The position numbers and the translations under genes were made by a program. A model generated the notes under the pieces. It was not told where the DNA came from, ran no database searches, and saw only the letters and a list, made by a program, of their open reading frames with translations. Shown one piece after another: positions 1 to 8,058 of a stretch of DNA of 57,073 nt (positions are counted from its first letter, which is position 1; the number at the start of each line of letters is the position of its first letter). This stretch comes from Phycisphaerae bacterium. GTDB taxonomy: Bacteria; Planctomycetota; Phycisphaerae; UBA1845; JAFGLZ01. The stretch is taken from contig JAFGLZ010000196.1 of NCBI GenBank assembly GCA_016927755.1, positions 1 to 57,073 of the forward strand, written 5' to 3'.

Positions 1-1003
1 CCGGGAACTTCTGGTTCGGGACCATCGTTCCGACCGCGAGGACCACGCCCAGGAGCAGGAGGATATTGAACGAGCCGCCGAGCCGGATGGGCTGGATCTC
101 TTGCTCGTCGCGCTGGATGTCCTTGACGGCTTCCTTGCTGTACAGGTAGCTGTCCCACACGAAGTAGAGCCCCAACACGAGGACGTTGAGGAACAGCCAT
201 TCTTTCCAGAGATGGAACGTCCAGAGGAAGGGCACACCCCGGAGGTAACCCAGGAACAATGGCGGGTCGCCGATCGGCAGGAGGCACCCCCCGATATTGC
301 ACGCCAGGAAGATGAAGACGATCACCGTGTGCTTGACGTTCTTCCGCTCACTGTTGGTCTGCAGGAGCGGGCGGATCAGCAGCATCGAGGCGCCGGTCGT
401 CCCGATGAAGCTGGCCAGCAGGGCCCCCAGCCCGATGAAGGCCGTGTTCGTGATGGGGCGCGCCCGCAGATCGCCGCTCAGGTTGATCCCGCCGCTGATG
501 ACGTACAGGCTGAACAGCAGGACGATGAACGGGATGTAATCGGCCAGGATCGCGTGACTGAGCATGAGTTTGACCGTGGCCAGGCCGGCGCCGGCTTCGT
601 GGAATCCCTGTCCGCGGAACATGTAATACGCGGTGGTGATAACCCCCAGCACGATGGCCACGAGGAGCTTGCTGCTGTTGTGCTCCCACCAGTGCTCGGT
701 CTTGTGGATCAGTGGCAGAAGTGCGATGCAGAGCAGGAGGATCACGAAGGGGGTGACCCAAACCACGTTGGGCATATAGAGCGCGTGGCCGCCCTGGTGC
801 TCGCCCTTGCCATGGGCGTCGGCCTCGTGGGAGTCTCCGCCATGCTGGGCTGAATGTCCGGACGCGGCGGGCTGGCTGTGAGCCGGCGTCTTGGCCTCGG
901 CAGCGTGACCTTGCGCGGCGAGGACCGGGAGCGCCGGCATGGCGACTGCGATGAGTATCGTCAGAAATACGATCCCGGGCCCTTGTCGCTTGGGTGTAAT
1001 CAT
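1..1003 (-). CDS. Na+/H+ antiporter-like transporter (CitMHS/IT superfamily), 3' end off the window
   Basis: Translating the minus strand from the ATG at 1003 gives about 334 residues that run off the left edge, so the C-terminus is missing. Residues 1-30 look like a signal peptide or first helix. A His-rich stretch follows (8 His between residues 33 and 73). Strong hydrophobic helices come next, with family-like motifs such as LADYIPFIVLLFSLYVISGG, TNTAFIGLGALLASFIGTTG and CNIGGCLLPIGDPPLFLGYL. This looks like the putative citrate / sodium:proton antiporter group of the ion transporter superfamily (resembling Pfam CitMHS_2), an inner-membrane carrier. An AGGA ribosome site lies about 9 nt before the ATG. 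A homologue is often found near TauE/UspA-type clusters, but here the adjacency to that locus (9.5-12 kb) is only loose. The substrate is not determined; family confidence is good. Confidence 0.8.
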   Translation of the reverse strand, partial: MITPKRQGPGIVFLTILIAVAMPALPVLAAQGHAAEAKTPAHSQPAASGHSAQHGGDSHEADAHGKGEHQGGHALYMPNVVWVTPFVILLLCIALLPLIHKTEHWWEHNSSKLLVAIVLGVITTAYYMFRGQGFHEAGAGLATVKLMLSHAILADYIPFIVLLFSLYVISGGINLSGDLRARPITNTAFIGLGALLASFIGTTGASMLLIRPLLQTNSERKNVKHTVIVFIFLACNIGGCLLPIGDPPLFLGYLRGVPFLWTFHLWKEWLFLNVLVLGLYFVWDSYLYSKEAVKDIQRDEQEIQPIRLGGSFNILLLLGVVLAVGTMVPNQKFP

Positions 1004-1085
1004 CAGAGTCTGTCCTGTTTCTCTGGGGGTTCTTTGACACAAGAGGCGGCAGCGATCGGCGAGGGCTGTCCGCAAGCTTAGTCCG

Positions 1086-1116
1086 ATATTATCGTCTTCT
1101 CCGCCAGTAGTTCAAG
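1086..1116 (-). promoter_or_regulatory. Possible promoter for the antiporter gene
   Basis: On the minus strand TTGAAC (1111-1116) is followed after 18 nt by TAATAT (1086-1091), about 80 nt before the antiporter ATG. Each box matches the sigma-70 consensus at four of six positions. A TTGACA lies 7 nt further upstream but at poor spacing. Weak evidence. Confidence 0.3.
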
Positions 1117-1235
1117 GTGTCAAGCGTTTTGAACCGACCTACACGGCATATATCGACATTCAACCCCGCCGGTCTTGTCGAAATCGTGGTGTGGGGTGGT
1201 GTTCGGTGGCGGCCTGCCCGATTCCCAGGCGGACG

Positions 1236-2303
1236 TCAGGCCCGAGGCTGGGGCTGCCCGTTGCCGCACGGCGTAAGGGCGGTGGCGAAGAGGACGGCGA
1301 CCGTGTGGGGGATCCGCCGCCAGATTGCCAGCGCGGTCGATTCTTGCCAGGTTCCGCGGGCCTCTTCCTGGAGTGAGCGGACGGAGGCGAGGGTTCCGGC
1401 GAACTGGCTCTGTCCCCGTCCGCGACGGAGGAGCCAATTCGTCAGCCGAGCCGCTAGCGGACGCATGACGAAGACGATCAGCGAGATCACCGCGATGACG
1501 CGGGCGGTGGCCCAGAGCAAACGCCAGTGCCAGGGGCCGTGCCCGCTGAGCGCCAGGCCCGGACCGGCCAGAAAGATGACCGCGACGATGAAGATGCCGG
1601 CTCGGAGCATCCGGCCTCGCCGGGATCGTTTCGGGCCCTGTTGGGAGCTAGCCGAGTCGACGGTGGCGGGTGAGGAGGCGGCCAGCGCCTTATGGCGCGC
1701 GAGGATTCGATTGGCCAGTCTCGGAAGCAGCCAGGCGACCGCGCCGGCCAGCACCCCCATCGTCACATGGAGTCCGGCGTAGAGAAACACCATCCACCGC
1801 GCCGGCTCGGTCACCAGCACCCGGCCGAACGTCCATCGCTGCCCCCGGATGAGCAGGTCGTCCAGCGCCGTCCAAAGGTCGGTCCCTCCGAGGAGGGTGG
1901 CCCATAGGAGCTGGTGCAGGCTGGTCTCGGTGAGGCAGAGCGCGCCGGTCAGCACGCAGCCGATGAGCGAGGGGCCGAGAATGGTCATGCACAACGTGCC
2001 GATGAGCGCCTGGTTCAGCACGGCCAGATGCGCCGTGGCCGGCGAGTGCGGCGCGAGCACGGCCTTGACGGCGATGACCAGCAGGGCGGCTCGCAGCGCC
2101 GCCGTCCGCTTGCCGGTCACGCGGGTGATCAGACAGATCGCGACCGTGGCGGTGCAGGCCAGGATGACGCCCTTGAGGGGGAGTCGGGCCGCATGGAGGA
2201 TTCCGCCGAGCCCGCCCTCGCTGAGGGCCCAGAGCGCGGTCAGCTTGGCCTCCGCGGTGAGCGAGAAGGTCGGATCGGTATTCGTTTCGGCGTTGATCTG
2301 CAT
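1236..2303 (-). CDS. Polytopic membrane protein, function unknown
   Basis: Predicted 355-aa protein with about nine hydrophobic segments separated by short loops, including a basic stretch around KRSRRGR after residue 230 and another (RRGRGQ) near the C-terminus. No family was recognised. I chose the ATG at 2303; an upstream in-frame TTG at 2345 would add 14 polar residues. Neither has a clear Shine-Dalgarno, so the start is uncertain. The gene is divergent from the sulfatase with roughly 125 bp between starts. The even coding character and the lack of any comparable ORF on the other strand support it being real. The layout of small helices could suit a transporter subunit, but that is a guess. 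Confidence 0.6.
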   Translation of the reverse strand: MQINAETNTDPTFSLTAEAKLTALWALSEGGLGGILHAARLPLKGVILACTATVAICLITRVTGKRTAALRAALLVIAVKAVLAPHSPATAHLAVLNQALIGTLCMTILGPSLIGCVLTGALCLTETSLHQLLWATLLGGTDLWTALDDLLIRGQRWTFGRVLVTEPARWMVFLYAGLHVTMGVLAGAVAWLLPRLANRILARHKALAASSPATVDSASSQQGPKRSRRGRMLRAGIFIVAVIFLAGPGLALSGHGPWHWRLLWATARVIAVISLIVFVMRPLAARLTNWLLRRGRGQSQFAGTLASVRSLQEEARGTWQESTALAIWRRIPHTVAVLFATALTPCGNGQPQPRA

Positions 2304-2428
2304 CACATCGACATCCGGCGATGTTTCGGAATCAGACTGCCCCAAGACCGAGCCATCATCTTGGGATTCGCGCCGGCGGTCAAATCCTCCGGCGCGGTCT
2401 TGCCGATCTCGTCGGATTCGCTAAAACC

Positions 2429-3772
2429 ATGGGCATGGCATCGAAACGTCGTCCCAACCTGTTGTTCGTCTTCGCGGATCAGATGCGGGCTCGAAGCGCC
2501 GGCTACGCCGGTTGCCGAGACGTCGAGACCCCGTGGTTCGATCGGCTGGCGGGCGAGGGAACGGTCTTTACCAACGCGGTCTCATCCATGCCCGTTTGCA
2601 CGCCGTACCGGGCGTCGTTGCTGACGGGGCGGTGGCCGCTCAGCACGGGGCTGTTCATCAACGACCTGCGGCTTTCGCCGGACGAGATCACGATCGCCGA
2701 CGTCCTCAAGCAAGCGGGTTACCAGACGGGGTACATCGGCAAGTGGCACCTTGACGGTCCGGACCGGCTGGGCCCCACGCCGCCGGGACCTCGACGACAG
2801 GGCTTCGATTTCTGGGCCGTGGCCAACTGCACCCACGACTACATGCGCTCGATCTACTATCGGGACGACCCGACGCCGCGGTACTGGGAGGGCTACGACG
2901 CCCGGGCCCAGACGGACCTGGCGATCGAATTCATGCGCCAGGCCCGACGCGATCAGCCCTTCTGCCTGTTCATGTCGTGGGGTCCGCCGCACAATCCGTA
3001 CCGCATGGTTTCGCAAGAGCTGCTGGATCGCTACGACAAGAAGCCGCTTGCCGTGCCGAGGAACTGTCCGAACCCGAACCTGAAGGAACTCGCGGGATAC
3101 TATGCGCACATCACGGCGCTGGACCGCGAGATGGGGCGGTTGCTCACGACGCTCGATCACCTGGGCGTCTGTGACGAGACGCTCGTCGTCTTCACGTCCG
3201 ACCACGGGGACATGCTCGGCTCGCACGGCGTTCAGCGGAAGCAGTGGCCCTGGGACGAGAGCGTGCTCGTACCGTTTCTGATGCGCGGGCCCGGGCTGCC
3301 GAGCGCGGGATACGTCAGCGACACGATCATCGGCGTCGTGGACGTGATGCCGACGCTGCTGGGTCTGCTCGGCGTGGGGATTCCCGGGACGGTCGAGGGC
3401 GTCGACCTCTCCAAGCACGTTCGCGGCGGCGGGCCCGAGTCGATCCTCATGGAGGCGGTCTGCCCATTCGGCGAGTGTCCCCAGATGCCGGAGTGGCGGG
3501 GGGTTCGGACGAAGCGTCACACGTACGCGCGCCGACTCGACGGGCCGTGGCTGCTGTATGACAACAAGTCCGATCCGGAGCAGATGACGAATCTCGTGGA
3601 CGATCCCGCGCGCGCGGCGCTCCGCGGGCAACTCGACAAGGAGCTGCAACGGTGGCTCGAGAAGACGACGGATCCGTTCAAGCCACGCGAGTACTACGTC
3701 GAGAAGTACGGGTATCACGTGGACAAGCGGTGGCAGATTCCCTACACGCACAAGATTCCCGACGGCAAGTGA
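2429..3772 (+). CDS. Sulfatase (formylglycine-dependent, Cys type)
   Basis: 447-aa sulfatase-family hydrolase that would remove sulfate esters. The N-terminus RRPNLLFVFADQMR carries the first metal-site Asp. PVCTPYRASLLTGR contains the CxPxR signature, in which Cys57 would be converted to formylglycine by a sulfatase-maturating enzyme. GKWHLDG and FTSDHGDMLGSHG give the other metal/active-site motifs. No signal peptide is evident, so it may be cytoplasmic or use an upstream start. The chosen ATG removes 36 residues of unconvincing sequence that overlap the divergent promoter region; a second ATG two codons later is equally possible. It is 17 nt upstream of the PmoA-family gene, an apparent two-gene operon. 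Planctomycete sulfatases usually act on sulfated polysaccharides; the exact substrate cannot be read. Confidence 0.9.
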   Translation: MGMASKRRPNLLFVFADQMRARSAGYAGCRDVETPWFDRLAGEGTVFTNAVSSMPVCTPYRASLLTGRWPLSTGLFINDLRLSPDEITIADVLKQAGYQTGYIGKWHLDGPDRLGPTPPGPRRQGFDFWAVANCTHDYMRSIYYRDDPTPRYWEGYDARAQTDLAIEFMRQARRDQPFCLFMSWGPPHNPYRMVSQELLDRYDKKPLAVPRNCPNPNLKELAGYYAHITALDREMGRLLTTLDHLGVCDETLVVFTSDHGDMLGSHGVQRKQWPWDESVLVPFLMRGPGLPSAGYVSDTIIGVVDVMPTLLGLLGVGIPGTVEGVDLSKHVRGGGPESILMEAVCPFGECPQMPEWRGVRTKRHTYARRLDGPWLLYDNKSDPEQMTNLVDDPARAALRGQLDKELQRWLEKTTDPFKPREYYVEKYGYHVDKRWQIPYTHKIPDGK

Positions 3773-3789
3773 GAGGAGACCGCCGGCTC

Positions 3790-4737
3790 ATGACCTTCCG
3801 AACGCACGTCGCCGTCGTCTTAGGAGGGCTGCTCACGATGATCGCTCCAGACGTGGCCCGATCGGGGGAAGACAAGCCGTTCGCCACGGTGCAGGCGGCG
3901 CCGATGCCGGATCAGCAGGTCTCATTTCAGCTCGACGGCGCGGAGCTGGCCCGCTACCACTACGCCACCCGGTACGAGCGGCCGTTTCTGTTTCCGCTGG
4001 TTGGGCCAGCGGGGCGGGTCGTCACACGGATGGGGCACCCGCACGATCCGATGGGTCACAGCCACCATAACTCGGTGTGGATCTCGCACCAGAACGTCAG
4101 TGGCGTGAACTTCTGGGAGGATCCGGGCAAGGCCAAGATCGTGCAGGTCAAGATCGAGGAGCTGACCGACGGTCCGAGCGAGGCGTCGCTCCGCACGCTG
4201 AACGCCTGGCTCGACGCCGACGGCAAGGCGATCCTGAACGAACGACGATTGCTGACGGTCAGGCCGATGGCGGGCGGCGAGTGGATGCTGCTGGTGGAGC
4301 TGCTGATCACGCCGATGGCGGGGGACGTGACGTTCGGCAAGACCTCGTTCGGGCTGCTGGCCGTTCGCGTGGCCAAGACGATGAGCGTGGCCGACGGCGG
4401 CGGGACGATTCGCAACAGCGAAGGCGGCGTGAACGAGAAGGAGGTCTTCTGGAAGCCCGCCAGGTGGGTCGACTACGCCGGGCGCGTCACCGCCGATCGC
4501 AGGAATGGCATTACGCTCATGGACCACCCCTCGAACCCGAACCATCCGTCCGTGTACCACGTCCGCGACGACGGGTGGATGGGGGCGTCGTTCAGCTTCA
4601 GCGGTCCGTACAAGCTCGCGGCGGGGGAGCAGCTCCGCCTGCTGTATGCCCTTTACATCCATGACGACGTGCCGCCGCCCGAGCAGATCGACCGTCAGTT
4701 CGCCGCCTTCGCGCGACAGAAGCACGCGCTGCAGTAA
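3790..4737 (+). CDS. PmoA-family (DUF6807) exported protein
   Basis: 315-aa protein with an N-terminal signal peptide (hydrophobic VAVVLGGLLTMIAP, cleavage near ARSGE). It resembles the proteins annotated methane oxygenase PmoA in planctomycetes and Bacteroidetes: RYERPFLFPLVGPAG, the His-rich MGHPHDPMGHSHHNSVWISH, and a late DHPSNPNHPS motif. The annotation name is historical; these are not particulate methane monooxygenase subunits, and a beta-sandwich periplasmic role near carbohydrate enzymes is more likely. The ATG is preceded by AGAGGAG and lies 17 nt after the sulfatase stop, implying co-transcription. The long N-terminal extension of the open frame into the sulfatase gene is rejected as shadow. 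Confidence 0.8.
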   Translation: MTFRTHVAVVLGGLLTMIAPDVARSGEDKPFATVQAAPMPDQQVSFQLDGAELARYHYATRYERPFLFPLVGPAGRVVTRMGHPHDPMGHSHHNSVWISHQNVSGVNFWEDPGKAKIVQVKIEELTDGPSEASLRTLNAWLDADGKAILNERRLLTVRPMAGGEWMLLVELLITPMAGDVTFGKTSFGLLAVRVAKTMSVADGGGTIRNSEGGVNEKEVFWKPARWVDYAGRVTADRRNGITLMDHPSNPNHPSVYHVRDDGWMGASFSFSGPYKLAAGEQLRLLYALYIHDDVPPPEQIDRQFAAFARQKHALQ

Positions 4738-4768
4738 CGGCGGGCCCGCGCCCGAGAATGACCGGCGG

Positions 4769-5164
4769 TCAACCAATCGCCTGTTGCGCTTCCCGCAATC
4801 GACGACTTTCACACGCCGATTCAATCCTGGACGAGAGGTGCTCGACATCGACGGGCCGGAGGAGATAGTCGAAGGCGCCCCGTTTCATGCACTCGACGGC
4901 GGTATCGATACAGGCATGGCCCGTCAGGAAGATGACCTCGGTTAGAGGACGAACCTGCCTGATCTGATTGAAAGTCTCGAGGCCGTCCGGGTCGGGCATC
5001 CGCGCGTCGAGCAGCACGACGTCATAATCGGTTCGCTCGACCTCGCTGACGGCGGCCGCTCCGTCGGGCGCCGCATCGATTCGAACGCCCGGGCGGCGCA
5101 GGCTCTTGGCCAGCGGCTCGCGCTCGGTCGGGTCGTCTTCGACGATGAGTACGCGAACGTCCAT
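4769..5164 (-). CDS. Single-domain response regulator with Lys-to-Arg change
   Basis: 131-aa stand-alone receiver. It has the acidic pocket (VEDD, residues 8-11), phospho-acceptor Asp53 in VVLLDARMP, and switch Thr81 in FLTGH. The position normally held by the invariant Lys (YLxKP) is Arg103 in YLLRPVD. It has no output domain, so it would work by protein contact. The start lies only 3 nt after the stop of the PEP-synthase-like gene, so the two are clearly co-transcribed and probably act together. No histidine kinase is adjacent. Receiver identity is certain; the Arg substitution may change phosphorylation or dephosphorylation kinetics. Confidence 0.92.
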   Translation of the reverse strand: MDVRVLIVEDDPTEREPLAKSLRRPGVRIDAAPDGAAAVSEVERTDYDVVLLDARMPDPDGLETFNQIRQVRPLTEVIFLTGHACIDTAVECMKRGAFDYLLRPVDVEHLSSRIESACESRRLREAQQAIG

Positions 5165-5167
5165 GGC

Positions 5168-7792
5168 TCAAGTCTCCGCCGATCCGGAGGTCTTGACGCG
5201 CTCTACGCCCTCCGCAACGAGCCCGAGGGAGTAATCTCCCGACAGGAAGCGCTCCACATAACGGTCGATGTGGGCGTCGGACGTCATGGTCACGTCCAAC
5301 AGGCGAGCCGCGCCCATGAGTCGGCCACAGGTCACGAGCTGCTGTAGCGCCGCGTCCCGCTCGATCCGCTTGACGCGGGCCTTGACGAAGTCGTCCTTCT
5401 GCTCGACCCAGAAGCCGTGCTCTTCGAGGACGCGGGCGATGAAGGTCACGCGTCGTCCGCGTCGAACGCTGTCGGCCGCGCCGCCCTTGAAGGAGAAGCT
5501 GACGTGATTGGTCGCCGCGGCGTCGCCGACGTACGCGTCCACGGTGCTGAAATGGTACCCCAGACGCGAGGAGAAGTTCATGTAGTGCCTGCTGATGACG
5601 GCGTAGCTTCGATCGCCCAGCTCGCCGTTGGCGCGATTCGGATCGGCCATGGTTGTGGCCATCACGCTCATGAACCCGCGCAGGCCGATGGATCGTTGCC
5701 CGGTCCAGCGGACGCCTCGGGTGGTCATGCCGCGGATGAGGGCCTGCATCAGGGGTGATGCGATCTGCTCCGGAGTGATGTTACCCGACGGGGGGGCCTC
5801 GGCCACGAGGCCGCCTCCGACGTCGATGACGTAGACGTTCAGCGGCACGTCGAAGACGAGCCGATGGACGTCGTGATCGGGTGGCGCCTTCTCGTGACCC
5901 ACGGCGAACATGCGGTTCATCGCGGTCTCGTGCGCGAAGCGGCTGATGTCGTGGATCGTTCGGCATGCCGCAGCGCGGAATTCGGGGTCGGTCGGGTCGC
6001 GCAGGTTCAGCGGCAGGACCAGCTCGGAGACCCCTCTGAGCGCCTGGTAAACCGGCGCGTCGGTCAGCGGATGCAGCCAGGGCGTCTGTCGGACGGCGGG
6101 TTCCAACTCGGCGACTCGTCCCGCATAGACTCGTCTGGCGTCGGCGTCGACGGTGACTTCCAGACCCGGTTGCCATGAAGCGGCGCCGGGGACGTTCATC
6201 AGGCAGGGCACGCGGTATTCGCGCGACACGATGGCCAGGTGCCCGGCCGTTCCACCGATCTCCGTGACCACCGCGGAGACCTTGTGCAGGACCTGGACGA
6301 GCTCGGGCATGCTTCGGCGGGTCACGAGGACGCCGCCTTTTGGGAAGTCCCTGAGCTGGCGAATCGACCGGATGACGACGACGGGGCCGATGCCTACGCC
6401 GGCGGAAGCGCAGTCGCCCTCTCGGGCCAGGACGTCATATCGGTCCTCCAATTCCGGCAGAAGCCTGGTCCGGGTCGGACGATTGATCGGGCATCCGATC
6501 TGGAGGGGCCTGGTCTGGAGGATCCAGACCTCGCCATCCCGATCGATGGCCCATTCGATGTCCTGAGGTCCGCCGAAGTGGCGTTCGATCCTTATCGCGT
6601 ATTCGGCGAGTCGCTCCAGTGCGGCCTCGTCGAGGCTCGGCGTCTTGTCCTCGCGCCGCGGGAGCGACTGTTCCTCGACGCCCTCGCCTATCCGCGAACG
6701 CGTCACCATCGTCTGGCCGCCCGGCTCGAAGTTGATGAGTCTTCCCGGCGGGTCCTTGGCCACCAGGTATCGCTCGGGCAGGACGCGCCCGTTGACCAGG
6801 CCGATGCCCAAGCCGACGACGGCCTGGAGGGTCATCCGCCGTTCATCGGGAGCGGCCGCCGGGTCTTCGGTGAAGAGCGTGCCACTGATTGCCGCGTCGA
6901 CCATGGACACGCAGCCGATGCACATCGGCATGTCTTCCTCGCGAAGGCCGTTCCTGTGGAAGTACATCAGGCTTCGCGGGAGATACTTCGAGATCTCCAC
7001 CTCGTAGCATGCGTCGATGAGCGTTTGCTTCGACACGTTCAAGGCGGTGTAGTAGAGCCCGGCGCAGCTCCAACGAGGATCATCCTCGCCGATGGCGCTG
7101 CTTCGAACGGCCAGGCGCGCGTCGCCCCCGAGCCGATCGCCGAGCCGGTCATACGCGGCGAGGATCTCCTGCTCAACCGACTCGGACAGGGGCATCCCGA
7201 CCACCATGGACTGGATCGTCTGGCACGCGTCCTGGACGGCGGCCTGGTCTTCGTAGTCCAGCCCGGCCGTGATGCTGTTGATGCGATCTTGCAGGCCCGA
7301 TCGGCGGTGCAGCTCCTGATCGAGGCGAGCCGTCACGGCGAACCCGTCGGGAACGGGGATGCCCAGCTTGGCGCGGACCTCGCCGATCGAGGCCATCTTA
7401 TTGCCGACCAGCCTGGCCCTGCTCCGGTCGATGTCGGCCATGTCCAGGATGTGCGGAGCGTCGGGCGCGATGGGCCTGGCCGCCAGGCACGCGGAGGCTT
7501 GTCCGCGCAGGACGTCGAGGCGCTCGCTGAGCTCTCGAGCGTCGTCGGGCGAGATGGCTTCCATGTGTCGGACGATCTTGCAGGCTTCGACGAAGATGGC
7601 GGTGGTTCGACGTCGCACGTATCCCATCGAGAAGCAGGCGGAACCCGCAAGGGTCGCGCTGATGTCGGCCATCATCTCCAGCGCTCTGCTATTGGCCTCG
7701 AGCAGGCCCTTGAAGTGTCGGTATCTCACCTGGAAGGCGAGGGATCTGCGTCGAGCGGCGCGCGTGAGCAGTCTTCGTAGGGCGTCTAGCAT
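5168..7792 (-). CDS. PEP-synthase-like phosphotransferase with unrecognised C-terminal domain
   Basis: 874-aa protein. Residues 1-110 are helical and of no known family. Residues about 115-435 are a PEP/pyruvate-dikinase ATP-binding domain with VRSSAIGED (Arg230), SGTLFTEDP and DIEWAIDRDGEVWILQTRP. Residues 470-560 are the swivelling phosphohistidine domain, EIGGTAGHLAIVSRE, with His518 as catalytic His. The PEP/pyruvate TIM barrel expected next is absent. Instead residues 585-861 form a domain shared with the divergent gene at 8059-9243 (RGFMSVMATTMADPN, SRLGYHFSTVDAY, FSFKGGAADSVRRGRR). ATP-dependent His phosphorylation looks intact, but the final acceptor is unknown. Start: ATG 7792, which aligns with the paralogue's N-terminus; an upstream ATG at 7864 would add 24 residues. 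It is upstream of, and 3 nt from, the receiver gene. Confidence 0.85.
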   Translation of the reverse strand: MLDALRRLLTRAARRRSLAFQVRYRHFKGLLEANSRALEMMADISATLAGSACFSMGYVRRRTTAIFVEACKIVRHMEAISPDDARELSERLDVLRGQASACLAARPIAPDAPHILDMADIDRSRARLVGNKMASIGEVRAKLGIPVPDGFAVTARLDQELHRRSGLQDRINSITAGLDYEDQAAVQDACQTIQSMVVGMPLSESVEQEILAAYDRLGDRLGGDARLAVRSSAIGEDDPRWSCAGLYYTALNVSKQTLIDACYEVEISKYLPRSLMYFHRNGLREEDMPMCIGCVSMVDAAISGTLFTEDPAAAPDERRMTLQAVVGLGIGLVNGRVLPERYLVAKDPPGRLINFEPGGQTMVTRSRIGEGVEEQSLPRREDKTPSLDEAALERLAEYAIRIERHFGGPQDIEWAIDRDGEVWILQTRPLQIGCPINRPTRTRLLPELEDRYDVLAREGDCASAGVGIGPVVVIRSIRQLRDFPKGGVLVTRRSMPELVQVLHKVSAVVTEIGGTAGHLAIVSREYRVPCLMNVPGAASWQPGLEVTVDADARRVYAGRVAELEPAVRQTPWLHPLTDAPVYQALRGVSELVLPLNLRDPTDPEFRAAACRTIHDISRFAHETAMNRMFAVGHEKAPPDHDVHRLVFDVPLNVYVIDVGGGLVAEAPPSGNITPEQIASPLMQALIRGMTTRGVRWTGQRSIGLRGFMSVMATTMADPNRANGELGDRSYAVISRHYMNFSSRLGYHFSTVDAYVGDAAATNHVSFSFKGGAADSVRRGRRVTFIARVLEEHGFWVEQKDDFVKARVKRIERDAALQQLVTCGRLMGAARLLDVTMTSDAHIDRYVERFLSGDYSLGLVAEGVERVKTSGSAET

Positions 7793-7970
7793 TGACCCGC
7801 TCGCTTCGGCAAGTACCACTTCGGCCGGAGATGACGATGGGCCGGCCAACCGCTGAGGCAACACCGGCTACGCGTATTCTAGCAGGTCCTTCGGGAATCG
7901 GCAGGGATCCCCAGGCGTTTCCGTGGAGATTGCCTCGCCAGACGGCTCCGGATCCAGTCGCAGCCACCGT

Positions 7971-7999
7971 TTGACTTGACTGATCGCCCGAAGTACATT
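7971..7999 (+). promoter_or_regulatory. Sigma-70-type promoter for the kinase-less paralogue
   Basis: TTGACT (7971-7976), exactly 17 nt, TACATT (7994-7999). It sits 59 nt before the ATG at 8059 in the divergent intergenic region. Good match to consensus and position. Confidence 0.55.
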
Positions 8000-8058
8000 C
8001 CTGAGCGTTCGGTCGTCTTCCCATCCCAGCGCGTCGGGAATCCGTGGCGCGCGACGGC

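Noticed and set aside
6239..7780. 513-codon plus-strand frame opposite the PEP-synthase-like gene
   Set aside because: Antisense shadow of a protein with clear conserved motifs.
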